Assembly (NCBI GenBank): GCA_900545825.1
Contig: URAS01000004.1
Span: 102,970 to 166,969, forward strand
DNA: 64,000 nt
From: an uncultured Actinomyces sp.
GTDB taxonomy: Bacteria; Actinomycetota; Actinomycetes; Actinomycetales; Actinomycetaceae
Direction: 5' to 3'
The notes beneath the pieces were generated by a model. The model saw only the letters and a program-made list of their open reading frames with translations. It was not told the DNA's origin and searched no databases. Shown here piece by piece: positions 16,052 through 24,248 of this stretch (within the stretch, counting starts at the first letter, position 1; every line of letters starts with the position of its first letter). The position numbers and the translations under genes are program-made.

Positions 16052-18691
16052 ATGAAAGATACTCGCATTTCGCACAATGTCGCCGCTGCGGCCCTCACGG
16101 TGGGCCTCGTCGCCGGCGGCGCCGCTGCACCTTCCGTCGCGTTCGCCGAGGACGCTACCCCTCCCCAGAGTGATTCCGCGTCCACGCAGCCTGCCTCGCC
16201 GGTAAAGTCCGTCGAAGAAGCCAAGAAGGCACTCGATGCGGCTCAAGCCGAAGAGGCTGCGGCCAAGACTGAGCTCGAGAAGGCCCAGAAGGCGGCCGAT
16301 CAGGCCGGTACAGCCCTCGAGGCCGCGAAGGTCCAGGCTGACAAGGCCACTCCCGAAGCGATCGCGCAGGCCAAGGCCGACTCCGAAGCCGCGAATGCCG
16401 CGGTCAAGGCAGCGCAGACGAGCCTCGACGAGAAGAAGGCCGCGGCCGACGCGGCCGCGAAGACCCTGGCCGACGCCGAAAAGGACGTGAAGGACGCCAA
16501 GGCCGACATCGCCGACCTCGACAAGCAGCTGTCCGACAGCCAAAAGAAGGTCGCCGACGCCAAAGCCGACGCCGACGCCAAAGCCAAGGCTGCCGAGGAC
16601 ACCAAAGCCGCACACGACCAGGCCGCTGCCGCGGTGACGGACGCGCAGGCGAAGAAAGACGCAGCCGACCAGGATGTCACCGCCAAGGACGAGCAGGTCA
16701 AGAAGGCCACCGAAGCCAACAAGGCCGCGCAGGATGCCAGCACGCAGGCGAAGCAGGCGCTGAACGACGCCCAGGCGACGCTCGCGCAAAAGAAGCAGGA
16801 AACCCAGGCCGCTCAGGCTGCCTACGACAACGCGGCGGGCGGCACGGAGAAACTCCGCAAGGCGGTTGACGACGCCAAGGCCGCAGAAGCTGCGGCTCAA
16901 AAAGATGCCGACCAGAAGAAGGCCGCATCCGACAAGGCCGAGGCCGCGAAGAACGCCGCCGAGACGGCGAAGACCGACGCCGAGACCAAGGAGGCCGCCG
17001 CAAAGGAGGCCTACGACAAGGCCGAGAAACTGGCCAAGGACAGCGACAAGCTGATCGCACAGGGGTCGGCCGGGTTCTTCAAGGATCATGGGGCAACCGT
17101 GGCCGCCGACATTCTCACCAAGCCTAACGGCGACGACCGTGACCCAGATGGCAAACCCTTCACGGCCGCTACCCAGCTCGGCGCTAAGGGCGACGCGACG
17201 AGCCTCGAGAACATGAAGGACACGTTCAAGTGGATTCGGCGTTGCAACGACTTGCGCGCTGGCGAGGGGCTGTCCAGGCTGAAGGTCACCGACTGGGATA
17301 TGGCAGTTGCTCAGTTGCATGCCAACTGGGGCGTGCCGCACGGGTCGCACGCGACCAATAACGGGTCGCACCTGAGCCCCGGAGTGAACCTTGCCTGGGG
17401 TTTCGACGATCCCTTCGAGGGGTGGTATTTCGCCGAGAAGAAAAATGTTGAAGCCGGCGTCACTGATTCGAATGAGATTGGCCACTACAAGAACATGACG
17501 CGAACGGATGTGACGTCCACTGGTTACGCCATTGTCTCTAAAGCAGGCACACCTCTGGGCGAATATGCTCCAGCGCATGCCCAAGGATTTGAGCGTCACA
17601 AGCCCGACGGCATCGAAAACAAGGAATACACCGTCGATGAATACGAAAAGATGTTCACCGACTACTACAACAAGGTGACGAAGGCCGGCGCCGCGCGCGA
17701 TGCCGCGAAGAAGGCCTACGACGCGGCGAAGAAGACGGCCGATCAGGCCCGCAAGGACCTCGACGCCAAGACCACCGCCGCTGATGCGGCGAAGAAGGCC
17801 TCGGACAAGGCAGCTGAGACGCTGGCCCAGGCCAAGGCCACGACCGCCGCCGCCGAGAAGGCGCTGGCCGACGCCGAGAATGGGAACGCCAATCTCAAGG
17901 AGCTCAAGGACAAGCTCGACGCCGCGAAGGCCGCCGAGGCTGCCGCACAGGCCGACGTCGATCAGAAGCAGAAGGACGCCGCCGCTGCCGAAAAGGCCGC
18001 GCAAGGCACCGCGGACGCCCTCAAGCAGGCCAACACCACCCTGGAACAGGCGAAGGCCGACCAGAAGAAGGCCGCCGACGCTCTCGCCGCCGCGCAGAAG
18101 AAGGCGACGGAGACGGAGGCCGCAGCGACGGCCGCTGGGGAAGCGGCGAAGGCCGCGCAGGACCACTACACCAGCGTCTACACGTCGTTGAGTGAGTCCG
18201 ACAAGGCAGCCCTCGCGAAGCTGGCGGAGGCCAAGCAGAAGCTGGCAGCCGCCGAGCAGAAGGTCACGGACGCGAAGGCCGCCAAGACCCAGGCGGAAGC
18301 CGACGTGGAGGCCGCGAAGAAGGCGCTCGCCGACGCCCAGGCGAAGGCTGATCAGGCGAAGAAGAACCTCGACGCTCTCGAAGGCGCACAGGCCCAACTC
18401 GACGCCGCGAAGGCCGCCTACGCCGACGCGACGAAGACGGTGGATGCCGCCCGCGAGCGCCTCAGTAAGGCAGAGGACGCACTCAAGGTCGCCGAGGCCG
18501 ACTACGCCGCTGCACAGAAAGCCGCGAAGGAGAAGCAGGCCGCCGTCGACAAGGCGAAGGCCAAGGAGAAGGCGAAGAAGGCCGCGCTGGCCAAGACCGG
18601 CGTTGACGCGGCGTTCACCGCTTTCGCGGGGACGAGCATCCTCGTGATTGGTAGCGGTCTGGTCCTCATGCGCCGCCGCGAAGAGCAGTAG
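16052..18691 (+). CDS. Wall-anchored coiled-coil protein with central CAP domain (LAKTG)
   Basis: 879 residues from ATG 16052; a start at 16010 is possible but would bury the signal peptide, and neither has a clear ribosome site. A signal peptide ends near AVAFA/AFAEDA (residue 30). Two long Ala/Lys/Asp/Glu-rich helical arms (about 50-355 and 550-840) flank a globular insert at about 365-545. The insert carries CAP/SCP-domain features: ENMKDTFKWIRRCNDLR, NLAWGFDDPFEGWY, EIGHYKNM, YAPAHAQGF. Similar 15-residue blocks (DAKAAEAAAQ and DAAKAAEAAAQ) occur in both arms, suggesting duplication. LAKTG at 846-850, a hydrophobic segment and RRREEQ form a sortase signal, of the LAXTG type. A role in surface adhesion is inferred. 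Confidence 0.85.
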   Translation: MKDTRISHNVAAAALTVGLVAGGAAAPSVAFAEDATPPQSDSASTQPASPVKSVEEAKKALDAAQAEEAAAKTELEKAQKAADQAGTALEAAKVQADKATPEAIAQAKADSEAANAAVKAAQTSLDEKKAAADAAAKTLADAEKDVKDAKADIADLDKQLSDSQKKVADAKADADAKAKAAEDTKAAHDQAAAAVTDAQAKKDAADQDVTAKDEQVKKATEANKAAQDASTQAKQALNDAQATLAQKKQETQAAQAAYDNAAGGTEKLRKAVDDAKAAEAAAQKDADQKKAASDKAEAAKNAAETAKTDAETKEAAAKEAYDKAEKLAKDSDKLIAQGSAGFFKDHGATVAADILTKPNGDDRDPDGKPFTAATQLGAKGDATSLENMKDTFKWIRRCNDLRAGEGLSRLKVTDWDMAVAQLHANWGVPHGSHATNNGSHLSPGVNLAWGFDDPFEGWYFAEKKNVEAGVTDSNEIGHYKNMTRTDVTSTGYAIVSKAGTPLGEYAPAHAQGFERHKPDGIENKEYTVDEYEKMFTDYYNKVTKAGAARDAAKKAYDAAKKTADQARKDLDAKTTAADAAKKASDKAAETLAQAKATTAAAEKALADAENGNANLKELKDKLDAAKAAEAAAQADVDQKQKDAAAAEKAAQGTADALKQANTTLEQAKADQKKAADALAAAQKKATETEAAATAAGEAAKAAQDHYTSVYTSLSESDKAALAKLAEAKQKLAAAEQKVTDAKAAKTQAEADVEAAKKALADAQAKADQAKKNLDALEGAQAQLDAAKAAYADATKTVDAARERLSKAEDALKVAEADYAAAQKAAKEKQAAVDKAKAKEKAKKAALAKTGVDAAFTAFAGTSILVIGSGLVLMRRREEQ

Positions 18692-18715
18692 TAACTCCCT
18701 CCCGCACGCACCTCT

Positions 18716-18754
18716 CCGAAGGGCTGGGTACCCGCCGCGTACCCAGCCCTTCGG
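18716..18754. terminator. Hairpin after the surface-protein gene
   Basis: Perfect 16-bp stem 18716-18731 with 18739-18754, loop CCGCCGC. There is no T tract after it. Confidence 0.65.
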
Positions 18755-18874
18755 CATGCCCCCAAATTGCCACCTACCAGGTATTTTGCGGCTAGAGCCC
18801 ATAAGTGTCAGTGGTCTGTGGTGGAATCGTTCTGTCAGCGCAGATCACGCGTCAACTCGCAACGAGGAGGGAGC

Positions 18875-19012
18875 ATGGCACAAGGGCCACTTCCCCAGCG
18901 ACCGGGCACTGACGGCAGTCGGCTGAGATCAACGAAGCGACAGCACAATAATCAGAAAAGACCCACGAGCCTCACACTGGAAGGATCGGACAAGGAGGAT
19001 CACCATGACTGA
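18875..19012 (+). CDS. Small basic hypothetical protein
   Basis: 45 codons. ATG 18875 has a GAGGAGG site (18864-18870) 4 nt upstream, which is the main support. The product is very basic and polar (RLRSTKRQHNNQKR) and ends in an acidic and His patch (EDHHD). Its end overlaps the start of the next gene by 8 nt, which suggests coupling. I recognise no family. It could be a leader peptide or a DNA- or RNA-binding partner of the acidic protein downstream. Confidence 0.45.
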   Translation: MAQGPLPQRPGTDGSRLRSTKRQHNNQKRPTSLTLEGSDKEDHHD

Positions 19013-19310
19013 AGAGACCAGCGAGGAAACGGATAGCACGCAGGGCGTCTTCGAATCGCCGCACATGCGCGCGACGCGTATGAACAACCAGATCTACAGG
19101 AAGTGGGGTCGGAAGATCCGAAACAGCGACGAGCTGCTGATGGATGCCGCCGATCATGGTGGAGAGCTTCCCGAAGACTGCTGGGAGTACCACGGCGTCG
19201 TCTGGTCCAGTGACAGCTTTTTTGGCGTCTTCGAGAGCGAAGCCGAGATTGACGCCTTCGATGAGGCCGCCCACGAGGCGTTCGCCGTCGAGCACGGCGA
19301 GTACCTCTAA
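19005..19310 (+). CDS. Acidic hypothetical protein
   Basis: 101 residues with AAGGAGG at 18991-18997 before ATG 19005. It is strongly acidic, with a central WGRKIRNSDELLMDAADHGGE and C-terminal repeats of Glu/Asp/Ala (ESEAEIDAFDEAAHEAF). There is no signal peptide or membrane segment. I do not recognise the family. It follows, and overlaps, a small basic frame, so the two may form a functional pair. A hairpin lies about 25 nt after the stop. Confidence 0.65.
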   Translation: MTEETSEETDSTQGVFESPHMRATRMNNQIYRKWGRKIRNSDELLMDAADHGGELPEDCWEYHGVVWSSDSFFGVFESEAEIDAFDEAAHEAFAVEHGEYL

Positions 19311-19333
19311 CTCGCTGGACTGGCCTTCGCGGG

Positions 19334-19357
19334 CGGCGGGCGCAGCTACGCCCGCCG
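19334..19357 (+). terminator. Hairpin after the acidic hypothetical gene
   Basis: 9-bp stem 19334-19342 with 19349-19357, loop CAGCTA, followed by TCTGTTGGGCTT. Confidence 0.5.
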
Positions 19358-19493
19358 TCTGTTGGGCTTACCTTGTCGTGGCTTTGGGTTAGCTTCCGGG
19401 TCAACTCCTGCACACCTCGGGCCCCTAGGGTGAGGGCGGCGACAGACAAACGCTGTCGCAAACCGCCCCCTCTCCCGATCTCTAGGAGGCATG

Positions 19494-21116
19494 ATGACCC
19501 CGACATCCCGTCCCGCGTGGCGACGCCGCGCCACCGTCACCGCTGCGACGCTAAGCCTCGCGGCCGCCGGCCTCATCGCCACGCAGCCCGCGATCGCCCT
19601 CGCCGAGACGCCGACGGACTCCCCCACCGACCTCGTCATGACGATCGGTGCGACCCAGGCCGACCGCATGTTCGCGTGGTACACGACCACCAACGCCGCC
19701 CAGTACCTGCAATACGCCGAGGGCTCTGGCCCGCTCGGCGCGCAGGCGACGACGGTGGAAACGACGTCCGACGGCACGACCTCGTCCGGCGAGTTCAACC
19801 ACCGCGCGACGGTGACCGGCCTCAAGCCGAGCACGACCTACACCTACCGCGTCGGCTCCGACGCCACCGGCTGGTCGGACGCGCACACGTTCACCACGCC
19901 GTCGACCTCACCGGATTATTCGTTCCTGTTCTTCGGCGACCCGCAGGTCGGAGCCTCCGGGAACCTCCCCCACGACGAGGCCGGCTGGATCGACACGATC
20001 ACCGTCGGCCTCCAGGCATTCCCCCAGACCGAGATGCTGTTCTCCGCGGGAGACCAGGTGCAGCACGCCCCCAACGAGGACGAATACGCGGCCTTCCTCG
20101 CCCCGAAACAACTGCGGGAGATCCCCCTCGTCCCCATCAACGGGAACCACGACGTCGGCTCGCCCGCTTACAATCAGCACTTCACGGTGCCGAACTTCGA
20201 CCCGAACGCGGGCGCGGCGGTGAAGGAAGGGACCTCGGGCGGCGACTACTACTTCGTCTACAAAGACACGCTCTACGTCGTCCTCAACTCCAACTCACGC
20301 GACTATGCATCGCACAACGCGTTTATGGAAAAGGCGATTGCCCAGTACGGCGACAAGGTCAAGTGGCGGATCCTCGCGTTCCACCACTCGATTTACTCCG
20401 TCGCCTCGCACGTCTATGACGACGACATCATCGACCGGCGCGAGCAGATGCCGGCGAAAATCTCCGAGCTCGGTTTCGACGCCGTCCTCATGGGGCATGA
20501 CCACTCGTACACGAGGTCGTACCTCATTTCGGCGGGCAAGCGCGCCGACATGTCCGAGGCCCAAGGCGCAAAGGACGTGTTCGCGAAGAAGGGCGACGTC
20601 CTTTACTTGACGGCAAACTCCGCGTCGGGCTCGAAATACTACGCGATCAAGGACCCAACGGCGTGGTATGCGTCGGTCATCAACCAGGAAAAGGTCCGCA
20701 ACTACACGGATATCGAGGTGCGTGACTGCACCCTGACTATGACGACCCTGCGCTCCGAAGCCCACGGCGACGCCCAGCCAGTCAACAGCGTCGTCGACCA
20801 GGTTACGCTGCACTCGTCCGCCGACCGTTGTCAGCCGGTTCCACCCAAGCCCGGCGAGGACGGCCAGGGCGGCGACACCGCCCCGAAGTCGCACGACCCG
20901 AGCGATGGCACCACCGACCCGGGAGCGACGAAGCGGCCGACCACCACCGGCGATACGGCCGCCCCGCACAACCAGCCCCAGGCCGCCGGTGGCCACGCGA
21001 AGCGCTCCGGGGGCCTCGCATCGACGGGCAGCATCGCCGCCCCGATGGCCGCCCTGTCCCTGATGACGGTGGTCGCCGGCGGCTCCGTCCTCACCCTGAG
21101 GCGCCGCCGCAGCTAG
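19494..21116 (+). CDS. Wall-anchored metallophosphoesterase (purple acid phosphatase-like)
   Basis: 540 residues. Two adjacent ATGs follow an AGGAGG site; the second (19494) has the better spacing. A signal peptide (ATVTAATLSLAAAGLI...) is followed by a purple-acid-phosphatase N-terminal FN3-like domain with VTGLKPSTTYTYRVG. The calcineurin-like core shows FGDPQ, GDQVQHA, NGNHD, FHHSIYS and GHDHSYTRSY, which supply the two-metal ligands. After about residue 460 comes a Pro/Gly/Thr linker, then LASTG at 508-512, a hydrophobic stretch and RRRRS. It probably hydrolyses phosphomonoesters at the cell surface and is anchored by a LAXTG-recognising sortase. A 7-bp hairpin lies in its leader (19439-19459). 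Confidence 0.9.
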   Translation: MTPTSRPAWRRRATVTAATLSLAAAGLIATQPAIALAETPTDSPTDLVMTIGATQADRMFAWYTTTNAAQYLQYAEGSGPLGAQATTVETTSDGTTSSGEFNHRATVTGLKPSTTYTYRVGSDATGWSDAHTFTTPSTSPDYSFLFFGDPQVGASGNLPHDEAGWIDTITVGLQAFPQTEMLFSAGDQVQHAPNEDEYAAFLAPKQLREIPLVPINGNHDVGSPAYNQHFTVPNFDPNAGAAVKEGTSGGDYYFVYKDTLYVVLNSNSRDYASHNAFMEKAIAQYGDKVKWRILAFHHSIYSVASHVYDDDIIDRREQMPAKISELGFDAVLMGHDHSYTRSYLISAGKRADMSEAQGAKDVFAKKGDVLYLTANSASGSKYYAIKDPTAWYASVINQEKVRNYTDIEVRDCTLTMTTLRSEAHGDAQPVNSVVDQVTLHSSADRCQPVPPKPGEDGQGGDTAPKSHDPSDGTTDPGATKRPTTTGDTAAPHNQPQAAGGHAKRSGGLASTGSIAAPMAALSLMTVVAGGSVLTLRRRRS

Positions 21117-21130
21117 TCGGCTCCCCACCG

Positions 21131-21847
21131 ATGACGAGCATCCTCTCGCGTTCGCCGATTCGGCGCGTGGGATACGCCCTCGCCGTCGCCGCGCTGGTCG
21201 AGGCGGCGGCGAGCGGCTGTGCCCCGGGCGATTCGGCAGGCCCCACAGAAACCGCCACGCCCACGCACCAGGCGACCGCCACGCTCGCGCCGGCAGAGTC
21301 CGGTGCGGCCCCAAGCTCCTCCCCCAGCCCCGGGGCGACCGTCGCCGCCACCGTGCCGACGCCCGCACCACGCGTCCCCGCGGACACCCGCGTCATCGCG
21401 CTGGCGTCTGGCGCCGAGTCGGCGCCGGACGGGGCGGCCGTCCGATCCGCCCTCACCGCGCGGCTGGCTAGCGCCCACCTGGATTGGCGCGAGGTCGCCG
21501 TCGGCCACGAATACAACGAGGTCGAGCGTGCCCTCACCGACGCTCCCGACCTGGTGGTCATCGTCGGCACCCGCCTGGACGGGCCGGTCGACATCCTCTC
21601 GGCGTCGTGGCTCGACCAGAGAATCATCATCCTGGGCAGCGAAATTGCCGAGCCCACCGACAACGTGTCGTCCGTCATCTGGCCCGGGGCCGAGGACCGC
21701 GCCGCCCTCGAGGGCGACCGGCTGGCCTTCACGAACGCCGCCACGTGGGCAGGCGACGCCGTCGACGTCGCCCTCGCCGCCTATCTGGCCGGCACGCCGT
21801 CACGGATCTACCGGCTGGGTCCCACCCGGACCAGCACTAACGGTTAA
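21131..21847 (+). CDS. Putative lipoprotein
   Basis: 238 residues from ATG 21131; there is no clear ribosome site, but the start lies 14 nt after the phosphoesterase stop. RRVGYALAVAALVEAAASGC gives a signal sequence ending in a lipobox-like ASGC (Cys30). A Thr/Pro/Ser linker follows (about 35-85). The rest alternates strands and helices (VIALASG, DLVVIVGTRLDG, IIILGSEIA), reminiscent of periplasmic-binding or BMP-type folds but shorter. Function is not recognised. Its last codons (Thr-Asn-Gly-stop) lie inside the left copy of the 21-bp direct repeat, so its C terminus may have been set by an insertion event. Confidence 0.65.
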   Translation: MTSILSRSPIRRVGYALAVAALVEAAASGCAPGDSAGPTETATPTHQATATLAPAESGAAPSSSPSPGATVAATVPTPAPRVPADTRVIALASGAESAPDGAAVRSALTARLASAHLDWREVAVGHEYNEVERALTDAPDLVVIVGTRLDGPVDILSASWLDQRIIILGSEIAEPTDNVSSVIWPGAEDRAALEGDRLAFTNAATWAGDAVDVALAAYLAGTPSRIYRLGPTRTSTNG

Positions 21848-21857
21848 ACGCCCTCAT
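21837..21857. repeat. Left 21-bp direct repeat (duplicate of the smpB 3' end)
   Basis: Identical to 28733-28753. Read on the minus strand it encodes MRAFNR and a stop, exactly the end of smpB, but here it is not attached to an smpB frame. It bounds the alpha-galactoside cassette on the left and is a candidate attachment-site core. Confidence 0.8.
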
Positions 21858-21873
21858 TATGCACCAGCACGAA

Positions 21874-21909
21874 CGCGGCGCGGGACCACCACTCAGGTCC
21901 CGCGCCGCG
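21874..21909 (-). terminator. Terminator of the alpha-galactoside operon
   Basis: Perfect 14-bp stem 21874-21887 with 21896-21909 (CGCGGCGCGGGACC), 8-nt loop, 14 nt after the solute-binding protein stop. It could also stop readthrough from the convergent lipoprotein gene. Confidence 0.75.
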
Positions 21910-21923
21910 TCGCCGCATGTCGA

Positions 21924-23285
21924 CTACTTCATGCCGATGGATTTTCGCATCGTCTCGTCGACCCGCTTGTTCGCGTTATCGAGCGCATCGACGCTGCCAC
22001 CGGACATGACCTCGTCCATCACCGGCTGCATGATCGTCACCAGCTGCGCCCACCGGTCACTCACCGGCGACGTCGTCCCCGACTTCTCGGTGATGTGCGT
22101 CGAGAACGCCGTGGCGTCGAACCCGTTCTTCTCGAACGCGGCAACGGCACGCTGCGACGACTCGCTGATAGCCGGGAAAACCACGGCATAGTCGGCGACC
22201 TTGTTCTGGCACTTCGCGGAGGCCAGGTATTTGACGAACTTCCAGGCCTCTTCCGGATGCGGCGTCCCCTTATAGATCGAGTCGCCCACCGAGTTGACCA
22301 CCGACCCCCGCTTGCCCAGCGGCCCGATCGGCGTCGGCATGACCTGCACCTTCGACGAGGACGTCTTGAGGTTGTTCGCATTCCACGACCCCTCAAGCAG
22401 GGTCGCGTACGCGCCCGCCTTGAACGAATCGACCGAGCCAACACCCGACGTGGCCTGCGCCAGCGTCGGCATATAGCCCTTCTCGATCATCGAGTAATAC
22501 CACTGGATCGTCTGCTTAAACCGCGGATCCGAGTAGTTCCACTTGACGCCCCACGGGTTCTTGTCCGCGTAGTCCCAGCCGGTCGACAGCGCGAAGGCCG
22601 ACCACTGGGTCTGCCCGTAGCCGCCGCCCGAGTCGTTAAAGCCCAGGCCATAAGTGTCGACGTGGTTCTTGTCGAAGCCCGGCTCGTCACCACGCACGCC
22701 GTTCTTGTCGACGGTCATGTGGGCGACGAACTTCTCGAACGTCCCGCCGTCAGTGGGATTCCACGTGAGCTTCCACAGGTCGTCCTTCGTGTACCCGGCC
22801 TCCTTGACCTTGTCGACGTCGTAGTAGATGCCCTCGGAATCCCAGTCCTTCGGCAGCCCATACACACCGCCGTCGGGGGCCTTCCACAGGTCGGCCAACC
22901 CGGGCTCGTACTGCTTGAGGTCCAGCTTGTCGCGCTCAATATACGGCTTGAGATCGAGCAGCTGGCCGTACCCCATGAACTTGCCGAACTGCGACGTGTG
23001 GTCGATGAACACGTCGGGCGCGGCCTCGGCCACCATGCCGGCCGTCACCTGGGTCCAATAGTCGTCCCACCCGTACTGCTCGAGGTGAACGACGATATTC
23101 GGGTTCTCCTTCTGGAAACCGTCGATGCACGTCTGGTAGGCCGGCATCTGCGCCGAGTCCCACAGCCAATACTTGAGCGTCACCTTGCCGCCCGTCGCCT
23201 CGCCCGAGTCGGACGAACACGCCGTCAACCCGGGAACGAGCAGTGCCATAAGGGCGATCACGCTTGCCGCAATAAACCTTTTCAT
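21924..23285 (-). CDS. Sugar ABC transporter substrate-binding lipoprotein
   Basis: 453 residues from ATG 23285, preceded by a GAGGAGA site. The lipobox LTAC gives lipid-modified Cys23. The mature part begins with VTLKYWLWDSAQMPAYQTCIDGFQKENPNIVV, typical of family 1 extracellular solute-binding proteins. Trp/Tyr-rich segments (WDDYW, GWDYADKNPWGVKWNY) could stack on sugar rings. It is the last gene of the GH36-permease-permease-binding protein operon, so an alpha-galactoside such as melibiose or raffinose is the likely ligand. That ligand is inferred from the neighbouring enzyme. Confidence 0.92.
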   Translation of the reverse strand: MKRFIAASVIALMALLVPGLTACSSDSGEATGGKVTLKYWLWDSAQMPAYQTCIDGFQKENPNIVVHLEQYGWDDYWTQVTAGMVAEAAPDVFIDHTSQFGKFMGYGQLLDLKPYIERDKLDLKQYEPGLADLWKAPDGGVYGLPKDWDSEGIYYDVDKVKEAGYTKDDLWKLTWNPTDGGTFEKFVAHMTVDKNGVRGDEPGFDKNHVDTYGLGFNDSGGGYGQTQWSAFALSTGWDYADKNPWGVKWNYSDPRFKQTIQWYYSMIEKGYMPTLAQATSGVGSVDSFKAGAYATLLEGSWNANNLKTSSSKVQVMPTPIGPLGKRGSVVNSVGDSIYKGTPHPEEAWKFVKYLASAKCQNKVADYAVVFPAISESSQRAVAAFEKNGFDATAFSTHITEKSGTTSPVSDRWAQLVTIMQPVMDEVMSGGSVDALDNANKRVDETMRKSIGMK

Positions 23286-23299
23286 CACCGTCTCCTCTC

Positions 23300-24238
23300 T
23301 CACTTCAGGCCCGAGAAGCCCAGGCTGTTGACGATCTGCTTGCCGAGGATGAGGAACAGGAGGATGATCGGCACGGCCGCCATCAGCGCGCCGGCCATCA
23401 GGCCCGCCCAGTCCGGTGACCCCTGCGGAGTCTGCGACCGGAAGATGCCGAGGGCGACCGTCAACACGCGCACCTCTTCACGCTGCCCGACCAGCAACGG
23501 CCACAGGTAGTCATTCCACCCATTGATGAACGTCAGCACGGCCAGCGTCGTGATCGGCGCCTTCGACATGGGCACGACGACGCGGAAAAACACGCCGAAG
23601 CTCGAGGCCCCGTCGATGCGGGCGGCCTCCTCGATCTCGCGCGGGATCCCCAAGAAGAACTGCCGCAAGAAGAAGATCGCGAACGGCGTCATGAAGAACG
23701 TCGGGGCGACAATGCCGGCGAACGTGTTGAGCAGCCCCAGGTCCTTGATGAGGACGAAGTTCGGGATCGTCGTGAAAATCGACGGAATCATGAGGGCCGA
23801 CAGGAAGATCGTGAAGACGACATTCCTCCCCCGCCACTGCAGCCGTGAGAACGCGTACGCCGCCATCGCCGAAAACAGCGTCTGCCCCACCATGATGATC
23901 GTCGCGACGATCGCCGAATTGCGCAGGTAGAGCCAGAAATTCATCGACGCGCCGGCGCCGCCCTGTGCGAGGTTCTCCTTGAGGCCGACGAGGCCGAACA
24001 CGCGCCGATAGGCGTCGAGCGTGACATCGACCGGCAGCAGCGATCCGGGGTGCTCGGACAAACCACTCATCGACGACAGCGACGTCCTCAACATCCAATA
24101 GAACGGCAGAATCGTGATGACGAGAATGAGGATGAGGATAACCCAGGCAACATAGTGCCCGACGGTCTTCTTCGGCCCGTTATGGGAGCGGGCGAGAGCG
24201 CGATTTTCGCTCGACCGTTTCAGCGTTGTGGTAGTCAT
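23300..24238 (-). CDS. Carbohydrate ABC permease, MalG type
   Basis: 312 residues from ATG 24238, 6 nt after an AGGAGG site (the ATG at 24241 is closer). Six membrane segments are visible. The EAA loop that contacts the ATPase reads EEAARIDGASSFGVFFRVVV, followed by GWNDYLWPLL. It ends 14 nt before the binding-protein gene and starts 10 nt after the partner permease. Together they form the channel of a sugar importer. No ATPase gene is in the operon, so a shared MsiK-type ATPase elsewhere in the genome is probably used. Confidence 0.93.
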   Translation of the reverse strand: MTTTTLKRSSENRALARSHNGPKKTVGHYVAWVILILILVITILPFYWMLRTSLSSMSGLSEHPGSLLPVDVTLDAYRRVFGLVGLKENLAQGGAGASMNFWLYLRNSAIVATIIMVGQTLFSAMAAYAFSRLQWRGRNVVFTIFLSALMIPSIFTTIPNFVLIKDLGLLNTFAGIVAPTFFMTPFAIFFLRQFFLGIPREIEEAARIDGASSFGVFFRVVVPMSKAPITTLAVLTFINGWNDYLWPLLVGQREEVRVLTVALGIFRSQTPQGSPDWAGLMAGALMAAVPIILLFLILGKQIVNSLGFSGLK

Positions 24239-24248
24239 CATCCACCTC

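Noticed and set aside
15887..18802. 971-codon open frame on the minus strand, Leu/Gly/Val-rich
   Set aside because: It is the mirror of the Ala/Lys/Asp-rich surface-protein codons. The plus-strand product has a signal peptide, domain and sorting signal; the minus frame has none.
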